From: Kribbella sp. ALI-6-A
GTDB lineage: Bacteria > Actinomycetota > Actinomycetes > Propionibacteriales > Kribbellaceae
DNA length: 64,000 nucleotides
NCBI RefSeq assembly: GCF_001984195.1
Contig: NZ_MTQN01000009.1
Location: 868,001-932,000, forward strand
Direction: 5' to 3'
The first letter of the stretch is position 1. Each line of letters opens with the position of its first letter. The notes beneath the pieces were generated by a model. The model made no database searches and had not been told where the DNA came from. It saw only the letters and a list, made by a program, of their open reading frames with translations. This document shows, in pieces, positions 37,128-46,282 of this stretch. The position numbers were made by a program, and so were the translations under genes.

Positions 37128-39797
37128 TCAGCCCGTGACCAGCTGGCCGACGGCGTGCTCGACCGCGGACAGCGCCTTGTCGGCACCGGCCGGGTCGGTT
37201 CCGCCGCCCTGGGCGACGTCGTCCTTGCCGCCACCGCGGCCACCGAGCTGCTCGGCGGCGATCCGGACCAGGTCGCCGGCCTTCAGCCGCCACTCGCGCG
37301 CGGTCTCGTTCAGCGCGACCACCACGCTCGGCTTGCCGTCGTTCACGCCGACCAGCGCGACCACGGCCGGCTTGTCGGCCGGCATCCGGCCGCGGATGTC
37401 CAGCGCCAGCTTGCGCAGGTCGCCGCCGCCGACGCCGTCCGGCGCGCGGTGCCCGACGAAGGCGACGCCGAAGACGTCCTTCGGGCTGCTCGCCAGCTCA
37501 CCGGCGGCCGCCAGCACCTGGCTCGCGCGGATCTTGTCCAGCTCCTTCTCGGCCGTCCGCAGCCGCTCGGCCAGGTCGGCGACCTTGGCCGGCAGCTCCT
37601 CCGGACGGGTCTTCAGGTTCTCGCTGAGCAGCCGGACGAGCGCCCGCTCACGGCCGAGGTAGTGCAGCGCCTCCATGCCGACGAACGCCTCGATCCGGCG
37701 GACCCCCGCACCGACCGACGACTCGCCGGTCACGGTCAGCGCGCCGACCTGCGACGAGTGCTTGACGTGCGTGCCACCGCAGAGCTCGCGCGACCAGGGG
37801 CCACCGATCTCGACGACCCGGACCTGCTCGTCGTACGTCTCGCCGAACAGCGCCAGCGCGCCCCACTCGCGGGCCTCGGGCAGCGTCATGTACTGCGCGG
37901 AGACCGGCAGGTCCTGGCGGACGGCGAGGTTCGCGACCTCTTCGATCTCCGACCGGGTGGCCTGGTCCAGCGCCGACGACCAGGCGAAGTCGAGCCGCAG
38001 GTAACCGGGCTTGTTGTACGAACCGCTCTGCAGCGCGTTCGGGCCGAGCACCTGACGCAGCGCGGCGTGCACGACGTGCGTACCGGAGTGCGCCTGGCAG
38101 GCCTGGATCCGCCACTCGTGGTCGACCTGCGCGTGCACGTCGAGCCCGGGCTGGAGCACACCCTCGAGCACCTCGACGCGGTGCACGATCAGGCCCTTGA
38201 CGGGCCGTTGGACGTCGAGCACCTTCAGCTTCACGCCGTCGGCGACGATCACGCCCTCGTCCGCGATCTGGCCACCGGACTCGGCGTAGAACGGGGTCTT
38301 CTCCAGCACGACCTCGACGGTCTCGCCCTGCTCGGCGGCGGTCGCCACCACGCCGTCGCGCAGCAACCCGCGCACCTGCGAGTCGGTCGCCAGCTCGCTG
38401 TAACCGGTGAACTCGGTGACACCCTTCTCCCGCAGCTCCCGGTACCCCGAGGTGTCCGCGTGGCCGGCCTTCTTGGCCCGCGCGTCGGCCTTGGCCCGCT
38501 CGCGCTGCTCCTTCATCAGCGAGCGGAAGCCCTCGGTGTCGACCTGCAGGCCCTGCTCGGCGGCCATCTCGACGGTCAGGTCGATCGGGAAGCCGTAGGT
38601 GTCGTGCAGCTGGAACGCCTTCGCGCCCTCGAGCTGGTGCGCGCCCCCGGCCTTGGTGTCGCGGACCGCGAGGTCGAAGATGCTGGTCCCGGCCGTGAGG
38701 GTCCGGCGGAACGCCTCCTCCTCGGCGTACGCGACCTGGCTGATCCGGCCGAAGTCGGACTCCAGCTCGGGGTAGGACTTCTTCATCTGCTGCAGGCTGA
38801 CCGGCAGCAGCTCGACCAGGCTCGGGTCCTCGTAGCCGAGCAGGCGCATCGAGCGGATCGCCCGGCGCAGCAGCCGGCGCAGCACGTAGCCGCCCTGCTC
38901 GTTGCCCGGGGTGACGCCGTCGCCGATCAGCATCAGCGCGCTGCGGACGTGGTCGGCCACGACCCGGAACCGGACGTCGTCGACGTGCTCGGCGCCGTAC
39001 TTGCGGCCGCTCAGCTCCGAGGCCTTCTCGATCACCGGGAAGATCTCGTCGATCTCGTACATGTTGTCGACGCCCTGCAGCAGGTACGCGACCCGCTCCA
39101 GGCCCAGACCGGTGTCGATGTTCTTCTTCGGCAGCTCACCGAGGATCGGGTAGCCGTCCTTGCCGCCGCCCTCGCCGCGGATGTTCTGCATGAAGACCAG
39201 GTTCCAGAACTCCAGGTAGCGGTCGCCCGCCTCCCAGTCCCGGTCGGCGCCGAACTGCGGGCCGCGGTCGATCAGGATCTCCGAGCACGGGCCGCACGGG
39301 CCGGGAATGCCCATCGACCAGAAGTTGTCCTTCATGCCGAGCCGGACGATCCGGTCGTCGGGCAGCCCGGCGACCCGCTTCCAGATGTCGATCGCCTCGT
39401 CGTCCTCGTAGTACACCGAGGCGTACAGAACCGACTCGTCGAACCCGTAGCCGCCTTCGCTCTGCGGCTTGGTGACCAGCTCCCAGGCGAACCGGACGGC
39501 GTCTTCCTTGAAGTAGTCGCCGAAGGAGAAGTTGCCGTTCATCTGGAAGAACGTGCCGTGCCGGGTGGTCTTGCCGACCTCGTCGATGTCGAGCGTGCGG
39601 ACACACTTCTGCACGCTGGTGGCGCGCGCGTACGGCGGGGTCTGCTGGCCGACGAAGTACGGCACGAACTGGGCCATGCCGGCCACGTTGAACAACAGGT
39701 TCGGGTCCGGCGACGGCAGCGGCGCGCTCGGCACCACGGTGTGGCCGCGCTCCTCGAAGAAGTTCAGGAACCGCCGGCGAATCTCACTGGTTTCCAT
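37128..39797 (-). CDS. alaS: Alanyl-tRNA synthetase
   Basis: 889 residues, normal length. Class II aminoacylation domain at the N terminus (EIRRRFLNFFEERGHTVVPSAPL, CVRTLDIDEVGKTTRHGTFFQM, GNFSFGDYFKEDAV). The editing domain carries the zinc ligands QAHSGTHVVHAAL and ELCGGTHVKHSSQVG. The C-terminal DHHA1/C-Ala domain ends with the glycine-rich GGRGGGKDDVAQGGG. Followed by ruvX and preceded by two small membrane-protein genes. Confidence 0.98.
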   Translation of the reverse strand: METSEIRRRFLNFFEERGHTVVPSAPLPSPDPNLLFNVAGMAQFVPYFVGQQTPPYARATSVQKCVRTLDIDEVGKTTRHGTFFQMNGNFSFGDYFKEDAVRFAWELVTKPQSEGGYGFDESVLYASVYYEDDEAIDIWKRVAGLPDDRIVRLGMKDNFWSMGIPGPCGPCSEILIDRGPQFGADRDWEAGDRYLEFWNLVFMQNIRGEGGGKDGYPILGELPKKNIDTGLGLERVAYLLQGVDNMYEIDEIFPVIEKASELSGRKYGAEHVDDVRFRVVADHVRSALMLIGDGVTPGNEQGGYVLRRLLRRAIRSMRLLGYEDPSLVELLPVSLQQMKKSYPELESDFGRISQVAYAEEEAFRRTLTAGTSIFDLAVRDTKAGGAHQLEGAKAFQLHDTYGFPIDLTVEMAAEQGLQVDTEGFRSLMKEQRERAKADARAKKAGHADTSGYRELREKGVTEFTGYSELATDSQVRGLLRDGVVATAAEQGETVEVVLEKTPFYAESGGQIADEGVIVADGVKLKVLDVQRPVKGLIVHRVEVLEGVLQPGLDVHAQVDHEWRIQACQAHSGTHVVHAALRQVLGPNALQSGSYNKPGYLRLDFAWSSALDQATRSEIEEVANLAVRQDLPVSAQYMTLPEAREWGALALFGETYDEQVRVVEIGGPWSRELCGGTHVKHSSQVGALTVTGESSVGAGVRRIEAFVGMEALHYLGRERALVRLLSENLKTRPEELPAKVADLAERLRTAEKELDKIRASQVLAAAGELASSPKDVFGVAFVGHRAPDGVGGGDLRKLALDIRGRMPADKPAVVALVGVNDGKPSVVVALNETAREWRLKAGDLVRIAAEQLGGRGGGKDDVAQGGGTDPAGADKALSAVEHAVGQLVTG

Positions 39798-39802
39798 GGG
39801 TG

Positions 39803-40063
39803 TTACCGGTAGTCCTCACGCTGTGTTGAATCGTTCTGGTGTGCTGCTGCTGTGTCGATGCCGAGCGCGTCGCGCAATTCGGTCTCCCGCTCGGCCATGC
39901 CGGCCCGGACCTCGTCACCGAAGTGCCGGATCGCGCTGGCCACCTTCTCCGCCGACTGCTGCAGGCTCTCCGGCGCGAGCACCTGGGCCCGCTTCTTCAG
40001 CCGGGTCACCGCGTAGACGCCGACGGCGGTGCCGATCACGAACCACAGGATCCGCTTGATCAC
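39803..40063 (-). CDS. Small membrane protein (DUF6167-like)
   Basis: 86 residues. One N-terminal membrane helix (residues 5-20, ILWFVIGTAVGVYAVT) is followed by a basic stretch and an amphipathic, charged tail (LQQSAEKVASAIRHFGDEVRAGMAERETELRDALG). GTG 40063 overlaps the stop of the DUF948-like gene by 4 nt. It is conserved with its neighbour directly upstream of alaS in actinobacteria. Function unknown. Confidence 0.85.
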   Translation of the reverse strand: MIKRILWFVIGTAVGVYAVTRLKKRAQVLAPESLQQSAEKVASAIRHFGDEVRAGMAERETELRDALGIDTAAAHQNDSTQREDYR

Positions 40064-40479
40064 AGGTCACCTCGCTTGCGCGCCTTGCGGTCTGCCTTCA
40101 TCTCGTCCTTCACCCGGCGGGCCACGTCCTTGCGCTGGTTGTCGCCGAGCGCCTTGCGCACGCCGTACGTGAACGCCGCCGCCTTCACCAGTGGACCACC
40201 GGCGGTCGCCGCGAACAACGACGCCAGCGCCGCGGCGTTGGTGGTCACGGTGGTCGCGTTGTCGGTGATGGTGTCCACCTTGGCCAGCTGCGCGTTGGTC
40301 GTCGCCACGGTCTCGGTGACCTCGCCGAGCAACGGAACACTGGAGTCCGAGACGCCCTTGACCATGATCCGGGTCTCGTCCAGCACCTTGCCGAGCTTCA
40401 GGATCGGATAGGCCAGCAGGCCCACCAGGATGAGCAGCGCACAGGCCGCTATCAGCCCCGCGACTTCACCGACGCTCAT
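40060..40479 (-). CDS. DUF948-family membrane protein
   Basis: 139 residues. N-terminal membrane helix (about 5-27, VAGLIAACALLILVGLLAYPILKLG), then a long amphipathic region rich in Val/Thr/Asn (GEVTETVATTNAQLAKVDTITDNATTVTTN), typical of DUF948 proteins, and a basic C terminus (KADRKARKRGDL). The start ATG 40479 sits at the beginning of the conserved part. Coupled to the DUF6167-like gene. Function unknown; these pairs may be membrane scaffolds. Confidence 0.85.
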   Translation of the reverse strand: MSVGEVAGLIAACALLILVGLLAYPILKLGKVLDETRIMVKGVSDSSVPLLGEVTETVATTNAQLAKVDTITDNATTVTTNAAALASLFAATAGGPLVKAAAFTYGVRKALGDNQRKDVARRVKDEMKADRKARKRGDL

Positions 40480-40712
40480 GGGAAACGATCCACCTTCCGT
40501 TGCGACCACGTGGACCGCCCGACCTTATCGCGCGCCTCTACCGCAGTCCGCTTCAGGACACCATCCCCCAGATCACAGTCGCTCACCAACTCGGCGCGAC
40601 CGGTTGCCGGGCCGGGAAATCGGCCTCGCCGAAGGGCGGTCCGCCGGCTGGTCGGGTCGAGCTCCTCGGCGTGCACCCGCTGCTTCGAATTCGGAACAGG
40701 TACGCTGACGAG

Positions 40713-41198
40713 GTGGCGGACCAGGCGCTCGATCCCCAGCAGCTGGCGACGTACTTCGTGCTCACCGAAGCGGTCAGCCTGCTGCAGCACCAGGTCGAGC
40801 AGCAGCTCCGCGCCGAGGGCGATCTGAGCTACGTGCAGTTCCAGCTCCTGGCCCGTTTGGCTCATGGGCCGGGGCGACTGACGATGACCCAGCTGGCCGA
40901 CGGCGTCGTCTACAGCCGCAGCGGTCTCACCTATCAGGCCGGCCTGCTCGAGAAGGCCGGCCTGATCACCCGGGAGCCCTCCCCCGACGACGAGCGCGCG
41001 ACGCTGGTGACGATCACCGACCACGGGCGCGCTCTGGTCGAACGCGTTCTGCCCGGACACGTCGACGTCGTACGCGGCCTGCTGTTCGACTCGCTGGACG
41101 GCGACGATCTGCGGCAGCTCAGCGAGATCATGACGCGGGCGCGGGACCACATGCGGGCCCTGCCGCCACGCTCCGCGGCGCCACGCAAACGCCGCTGA
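40713..41198 (+). CDS. MarR-family transcriptional regulator
   Basis: 161 residues. Winged helix-turn-helix with YVQFQLLARLAHGPGRLTMTQLADGVVYSRSGLTYQAGLLEKAGLITREPSPDDERATLVTITDHGRALVE, the MarR DDxRxxxxxLT pattern, flanked by dimerisation helices. GTG 40713 with AGG just upstream; the in-frame sequence before it is non-coding. Divergent from the DUF948-like gene and convergent with rarA. No obvious target is adjacent. Confidence 0.9.
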   Translation: MADQALDPQQLATYFVLTEAVSLLQHQVEQQLRAEGDLSYVQFQLLARLAHGPGRLTMTQLADGVVYSRSGLTYQAGLLEKAGLITREPSPDDERATLVTITDHGRALVERVLPGHVDVVRGLLFDSLDGDDLRQLSEIMTRARDHMRALPPRSAAPRKRR

Positions 41199-41275
41199 AC
41201 ACTGCCGCACGCCTTGTCCGTCGGAGTTCACGGTGCGGCTGGGCGAACGCGTCGTCGTGCTCGCCCACTCCGCTC

Positions 41276-41307
41276 ACTTGCGGTCGCGGATTACTTGCGG
41301 TCGCGGA
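41276..41307. repeat. 15-bp tandem duplication across the rarA stop codon
   Basis: ACTTGCGGTCGCGGA occurs at 41276-41290 and 41293-41307, a 17-bp period. On the minus strand the first copy met encodes the last residues of RarA (RDRK, stop at 41293-41291); the second lies just after the stop. It resembles the gene-end repeat at 10312-10380. Confidence 0.85.
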
Positions 41308-42697
41308 GGATCTTGCGGATCGCGGCGACGCGGTCGGCGTACGCGGCCTCGCCGCCGCGACGGGTGGGCTGGTAGTAGTCGACCCGGTCGACCACGTCCG
41401 GCGCGTACTGCTGGGGCACGACACCGCGCGGATCGTTGTGCGAGTACTGGTACGACGCGCCGTGGCCGATCTTCTTCGCGCCGGCGTAGTGGGCGTCGCG
41501 CAGGTGCGGCGGGACCGGGCCGACCTTGCCGGCCTTCACGTCGGCGATGGCGGCGTCGATCGCGGTGATCACGGCGTTCGACTTCGGGGCCAGGGCGAGC
41601 GCGACGACCGCCTGGGCCAGGTTGATCCGGGCTTCCGGCATCCCGATCAGCTGGACCGCGTCGGCCGCCGCGATCGCGACGCCGAGCGCGGTCGGGTCGC
41701 CCATGCCGATGTCCTCGCTGGCCGAGATCACCAGCCGCCGCGCGATGAACCGCGGGTCCTCGCCGGCCTCGACCATTCGCGCCAGGTAGTGCATCGCGGC
41801 GTCGACGTCCGAGCCGCGGATCGACTTGATCATCGCCGAGGTGACGTCGTAGTGCTGGTCGCCGGCCCGGTCGTACCGCACCGCGGCGCGGTCGACGGCG
41901 GTCTCCAGGGTCTTCAGATCGATGAGGATCGTCCGCGGCTCTTCTTCGCCGTCGACGGGTTGCTCCGCGGCGGCCTTGGCCTTCGCACCTCCGGCGGCGG
42001 CCTCCAGATACGTGAGGGCGCGGCGGGCGTCGCCTCCCGCCATCCGCAGCAGGTGGTCCTTCGCGTCCGGCGCCAGCTCGAACTCGCCGTTCAGCCCGCG
42101 CTCGTCGGTCAGCGCCCGATCCAGCAGTACGGCGATGTCGTCGTCGGTCAGCGATTCCAGTGTCAGCAGCAGCGAGCGCGACAGCAACGGCGAGATCACC
42201 GAGAAGAACGGGTTCTCGGTGGTGGCGGCGACCAGCGTGACCCAGCGGTTCTCGACGCCGGGCAGCAGCGCGTCCTGCTGGGCCTTGGTGAACCGGTGGA
42301 CCTCGTCGATGAACAGCACGGTCTCGACCGCCCCACCCGGGCGGGACAGCTCCCGCCGCGCGGCGTCGATCACCTGCCGCACGTCCTTCACCCCGGCGGT
42401 CACCGCCGACAGCTCGACGAACTTGCGATTCGTCTGGTGCGACACGACCGCCGCGATCGTCGTCTTGCCCGTCCCCGGCGGTCCCCACAGCAGCAACGAC
42501 ATCGGCTGGTCGCCCTCGACCAGCCGGCGCAGGGGCGACCCGGGGGCCAGCAGATGCTGCTGCCCGACCAACTCGTCCAGAGTGCGCGGCCGCATCCGCA
42601 CCGCCAGCGGCGCCGAGCTGTGATCGACGTCCGCCAGGCTCCCACCCCCACGCGCGGGAGCAGGAGCATCAGGAAGATCGAACAGGCCTTCGGTCAC
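41291..42697 (-). CDS. rarA: Replication-associated recombination protein RarA (MgsA-type AAA ATPase)
   Basis: 468 residues. Clamp-loader-like AAA+ ATPase acting at stalled forks. Walker A is [22 protein letters not shown] and Walker B is [10 protein letters not shown]. The sensor regions are [21 protein letters not shown], followed by the C-terminal tetramerisation domain with [21 protein letters not shown] and [18 protein letters not shown]. The end is [27 protein letters not shown]. The stop lies inside a short tandem duplication. Located near alaS as in mycobacteria. Confidence 0.96.
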   Translation of the reverse strand: MTEGLFDLPDAPAPARGGGSLADVDHSSAPLAVRMRPRTLDELVGQQHLLAPGSPLRRLVEGDQPMSLLLWGPPGTGKTTIAAVVSHQTNRKFVELSAVTAGVKDVRQVIDAARRELSRPGGAVETVLFIDEVHRFTKAQQDALLPGVENRWVTLVAATTENPFFSVISPLLSRSLLLTLESLTDDDIAVLLDRALTDERGLNGEFELAPDAKDHLLRMAGGDARRALTYLEAAAGGAKAKAAAEQPVDGEEEPRTILIDLKTLETAVDRAAVRYDRAGDQHYDVTSAMIKSIRGSDVDAAMHYLARMVEAGEDPRFIARRLVISASEDIGMGDPTALGVAIAAADAVQLIGMPEARINLAQAVVALALAPKSNAVITAIDAAIADVKAGKVGPVPPHLRDAHYAGAKKIGHGASYQYSHNDPRGVVPQQYAPDVVDRVDYYQPTRRGGEAAYADRVAAIRKILRDRK

Positions 42698-42775
42698 CCG
42701 ACGAGCCTACCTACGCCCACCGACACCCCGCGCCCGCGGGCAGCAACCGGGACCGCGATCGCGGCGTACCGGGTG

Positions 42776-45247
42776 CTACTTCTTCCGCTCGTCCTCGTCG
42801 TCGGATTCGCGCAGCTCCTCCGGGAGCTCGTCGGCGAGGTCGTCGTCGTCCAGGTCGCGCAGTTCCTCCGGCAGCTCGTCCTCGACCAGTTCGACCGGGG
42901 TGTCGTCCTCGACGGTGACGAGTTCGTCGCCCTTGACCGCGTTGCGCAGGCGGCCGAGGATCCGGTCGGCCTCGGTGCCGAAGGGGTTGTCGTTGACCAG
43001 GTAGGTCCAGGTCGCGGTCGGCCGGGGTACGCCGGACTTCTCCTCGTCCAGCCCGCCCTCGCCGATCTCGGCGGTCGTCAGCGTTTCGGCCGCGTCCTCC
43101 CAGGCGCTGTCGACGAGCGGCTTGAACGACTCGATCGCGAGCTTGTTGAACTCGTCGATCGGCTTCTGGTGCACGATCCCGCCGGCCAGCGACCGCAGGT
43201 GGATGCCTTCGCGCAGGTCGGCCAGGTACGCGACGTGGTCGGTCCAGCGACGGTCGAAGTGGTGCAGCGCGATCCGCCGGGCGGCGTCCTTCACCACGTC
43301 CTCGCCGTGCTGCTCGACCAGTTCGTCGTACCGCTCCTTCGCCGCCGCGGCGAGCTTGTCCGCGGCCAGGTCCTCGGTGAGGATCTTCTCGCGGGTGTCC
43401 AGCACGATCGCGCGCTGCTGCTCGGTCAGCCGGCTGTACGACCAGGTGGTCCGCAGCAGCTCGGCGTTCGCACCGTCGGCGACCCGCTGAGCATGCTCCA
43501 GTACGCCGATCGCCTTGCGGTCCGTCAGCCGTCCGTCCTTGTCCGGCGACGGCCGCAGCCCACTGGTGATCGAGTACCGCGTGACCAGCTCGTCGCCCAG
43601 GCTCGCGAAGAACAGCGAACCGCCCGGGTCACCCTGCCGTCCGGCGCGGCCCCGCAGCTGGTCGTCCAGCCGCCGCGACGCGTGCAGGCCGGTCCCGACC
43701 ACGTACAGCCCGCCCAGCTCGGCGGCCCGCTCCCGACCGTTCGACCCGTCGCGCCCACCGAGCCGGATGTCCGTACCGCGTCCGGCCATCTGCGTCGACA
43801 CCGTCACGGTCTCCGGCACGCCGGCCTCGGCCACGATCGAGGCTTCCTCGGCGTCGTTCTTGGCGTTCAGTACGACGTGCGGCACGCCCGCGGCCTCGAG
43901 CCGGTCGCTGAGCTGCTCGGACTCCTCCACGCTGTGCGTGCCGACCAGGATCGGCCGCCCGGTCTCGTGGACCTCCTTGATGTGCGCGACCAGCGCCTGG
44001 TTCTTCTGCTCGACGGTCAGGTACAGCCGGTCCGGCTCGTCGATCCGGATGTTCGGCTTGTTCGGCGGCACGACCGCCACCTCGACGTCGTAGAACTCCT
44101 GCAACTGCTCGCCGACGACGACCGCCGTACCGGTCATGCCGCACAGCGTCGGGTAGCGCTTGATCAGCGCCTGCACGGTGATGCTGTCCAGCACCTCACC
44201 GCTCTCGCTGACCGGCACGGCCTCCTTCGCCTCGACCGCGGCCTGCAGCCCGTCGGGCCAGCGCTGCAGCTTGGCGATCCGGCCGCGGCTGTTGTTGATC
44301 AGGTTGACCTTGCCGTCGCGGACCAGGTAGTCGACGTCCTTGCGCAGCAGCACCTCGGCGTGCAGCGCGACGTTGACCTGGGTCATCTTGTCCAGGTTCG
44401 CGTCGTCGTACAGGTCGATGCCGCCGAGCAGCTCCTCGACGGTGTCGGTGCCCCTGTCGGTCAGCGCGACCGACCGTCCGTCGCCGTCGATCTCGTAGTC
44501 CACGCCGGCCCGCAGCGTGCGGACCAGCTGGACGATGTCGTCGTCGAGCTCCTCGGACCGGGTCGCGCCGGCCAGCACGAGCGGCACCCGGGCCTCGTCG
44601 ATCAGCACCGAGTCCGCCTCGTCGACCAGCGCCACGTCCGGCGCCGCGGACACGCGGTCCGCCACGTCGGCGACCAGCCGATCCCGCAGGACGTCGAACC
44701 CGACCTCGCTCACCGGCGCGTAGCAGACCTCCGCCTGGTACGCCGCCCGGCGCTCCTGAGGCGTCGAGGCCTGCCCGACGTGGCTCACCGTGACGCCGAG
44801 CAGCTTGTACAGCGGCTCCATCCACTCCGCGTCGCGCTGGGCCAGATAGTCGTTGACCGCGAGCACATGCACCTTGCGCCCGCCGATCGCATAGCCCGCG
44901 GCGGCGAACGCGCCGGCCAGGGTCTTGCCCTCACCGGTCGCCATCTCGACCACCCGGCCGCGCAGCAGCGCCAGCGCGCCGACGATCTGGCCGTCGAAGG
45001 CTCGCTCGCCGAGGGCCCGATCACCGGCCTCCCGGGCCAGCGCCAGGAACTCGATCAGGCCGTCCTCGTCCAGCCCGCCCTCGGTCCGTAGCTCGGTGAC
45101 GACCTCGGTCAGCTCCTCGTCGGTGAGCGAGGTGGACGACTCGCCCGCCTCACCGACCGCGACGGTCAGCTTCTCGTACGGGCCGAGGTCGATCGAGCCG
45201 GGGCGCTGCAGGAGCCGGCGGAAGCGCGAGGTGAGTTTCAGAGCCAT
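42776..45247 (-). CDS. secA2: Accessory Sec translocase ATPase, SecA2-type
   Basis: 823 residues; SecA DEAD motor with LRGRVVEMATGEGKTLAGAFAAAGYAI (Walker A), HVLAVNDYLAQRDAEWM, VALVDEADSVLIDEARVPLVLAG (Walker B), GMTGTAVV, and VTVSTQMAGRGTDIRLGG with the second helicase half. It is shorter than housekeeping SecA and lacks the C-terminal zinc-binding Cys motif. Instead it ends in an acidic tail with three DELPEELR-like units. That is the pattern of actinobacterial SecA2, which exports a subset of proteins through SecYEG. Substrates are unknown. ATG 45247 is chosen (MALKLTSRFRRLLQ). Confidence 0.9.
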   Translation of the reverse strand: MALKLTSRFRRLLQRPGSIDLGPYEKLTVAVGEAGESSTSLTDEELTEVVTELRTEGGLDEDGLIEFLALAREAGDRALGERAFDGQIVGALALLRGRVVEMATGEGKTLAGAFAAAGYAIGGRKVHVLAVNDYLAQRDAEWMEPLYKLLGVTVSHVGQASTPQERRAAYQAEVCYAPVSEVGFDVLRDRLVADVADRVSAAPDVALVDEADSVLIDEARVPLVLAGATRSEELDDDIVQLVRTLRAGVDYEIDGDGRSVALTDRGTDTVEELLGGIDLYDDANLDKMTQVNVALHAEVLLRKDVDYLVRDGKVNLINNSRGRIAKLQRWPDGLQAAVEAKEAVPVSESGEVLDSITVQALIKRYPTLCGMTGTAVVVGEQLQEFYDVEVAVVPPNKPNIRIDEPDRLYLTVEQKNQALVAHIKEVHETGRPILVGTHSVEESEQLSDRLEAAGVPHVVLNAKNDAEEASIVAEAGVPETVTVSTQMAGRGTDIRLGGRDGSNGRERAAELGGLYVVGTGLHASRRLDDQLRGRAGRQGDPGGSLFFASLGDELVTRYSITSGLRPSPDKDGRLTDRKAIGVLEHAQRVADGANAELLRTTWSYSRLTEQQRAIVLDTREKILTEDLAADKLAAAAKERYDELVEQHGEDVVKDAARRIALHHFDRRWTDHVAYLADLREGIHLRSLAGGIVHQKPIDEFNKLAIESFKPLVDSAWEDAAETLTTAEIGEGGLDEEKSGVPRPTATWTYLVNDNPFGTEADRILGRLRNAVKGDELVTVEDDTPVELVEDELPEELRDLDDDDLADELPEELRESDDEDERKK

Positions 45248-45334
45248 GATCTCCGCAACGTACAACGTGACCCGGTCGTTCCGTACGGCGGCCCGCGTGT
45301 TACCGCGCGCGATCGGGCGATCGTTGCTGACCGG

Positions 45335-46132
45335 TCACGGAGTCCACGTGTACGGCGTGGTGGTGGTCACCGCGTGCAGCCCCAGTTTCTGCAGGATCGG
45401 GCTGGAGTCCGGCGAGGCGTCGACGCGCAGGTACTCGTAGCCGCGCTCCTTCGCGATCCGGGCCCGGTGCACCAGCATCGCCGAGTACAGCCCGCGGCGC
45501 CGCCACTCGGGCAGCGTCCCGCCGCCCCACAGGCTGGCGAATCCCGTGCCCGGGTGGAACCGGATCCAGCCCGACGTCAGCACCGGCCCGGTCGGGTCCA
45601 GCGCGTTCTCCACCACGCTGACCACCAGGCGGTCGGGGAACATCCGCGCCTCGCCGGCCAGCTGCTCCTCGATCCGCTCCAGCCCGTTGTGCCACAGGGT
45701 GTCGGTCAGGACGGCGATCCGGTGGAAGTCGGCCGCGTCCTCGACGTCGCGGATCACGATCTTCGACGGCAGCGTGAGCGGTCGCTGCAGGATCGTGTCG
45801 ACGTCGCCGAGGATCAGCGTCTCCGGGCCTTCGGCGACGAACCCGTGCCGGACCAGCCGCTCGCCCAGGTCGGCCGGTTCGTCGTAGGCGTAGGTCTTCC
45901 ACTCGAAGGCCAGTCCACGCTCGCGGAAGAACGCCAGTTCGCGGGCGATCACCGCGTCCGGGTCGTCGCCCAGGCCGCGCGGCGTCTCGACGAAACCGCC
46001 GCCACCGGGCCCTTCGGCGTACGAGCGGTGGACCAGGCCGTCGTGCTCGACCTTCCAGCCCGGGATGGTGTCGGCGTCCGGCAACCGGATCCGGCGGTGG
46101 AACACGTCGAGCAGCTCTTCGGAAGTTTTCAT
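45335..46132 (-). CDS. GNAT-family N-acetyltransferase
   Basis: 265 residues. The C-terminal half carries the acetyl-CoA-binding pattern: LWGGGTLPEWRRRGLYSAMLVHRARIAKERGYEYLRVDASPDSSPILQKLGL (motif A and the terminal strand). The N-terminal half is a degenerate second GNAT-like region. Start ATG 46132, or GTG immediately upstream. Substrate unknown. Divergent from an MFS gene, which hints at a resistance or detoxification pair but does not show it. Confidence 0.88.
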   Translation of the reverse strand: MKTSEELLDVFHRRIRLPDADTIPGWKVEHDGLVHRSYAEGPGGGGFVETPRGLGDDPDAVIARELAFFRERGLAFEWKTYAYDEPADLGERLVRHGFVAEGPETLILGDVDTILQRPLTLPSKIVIRDVEDAADFHRIAVLTDTLWHNGLERIEEQLAGEARMFPDRLVVSVVENALDPTGPVLTSGWIRFHPGTGFASLWGGGTLPEWRRRGLYSAMLVHRARIAKERGYEYLRVDASPDSSPILQKLGLHAVTTTTPYTWTP

Positions 46133-46174
46133 CACCGGCCATCCTGCTGCCGCGTGCTGACCACCGTCATCCCT

Positions 46175-46199
46175 ATTACGTCAGCCAGTTGGTAATTAC
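46175..46199. promoter_or_regulatory. AT-rich operator/promoter element between GNAT and MFS genes
   Basis: An AT-rich island in GC-rich DNA: ATTAC (46175-46179), 12 bp, GTAAT (46192-46196), with GTAATTAC (46192-46199) itself a perfect palindrome. It sits in the 150-bp divergent promoter region and could bind a repressor. Confidence 0.35.
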
Positions 46200-46282
46200 A
46201 TATCCGCGCGCCGCCCGTGATCGAATGACGCCATGGAGAGCGCGCCGCGACCGCAGCCCGACGTCGAGAGCGGGCGGCGGTG

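Noticed and set aside
36606..39812. 1,068-codon plus-strand open frame opposite alaS
   Set aside because: Antisense shadow of ruvX/alaS with biased composition only.
41438..45091. 1,217-codon plus-strand open frame opposite rarA and secA2
   Set aside because: Antisense to two clear genes, composed of Asp/Arg/Val/Leu/Gln strings without motifs.
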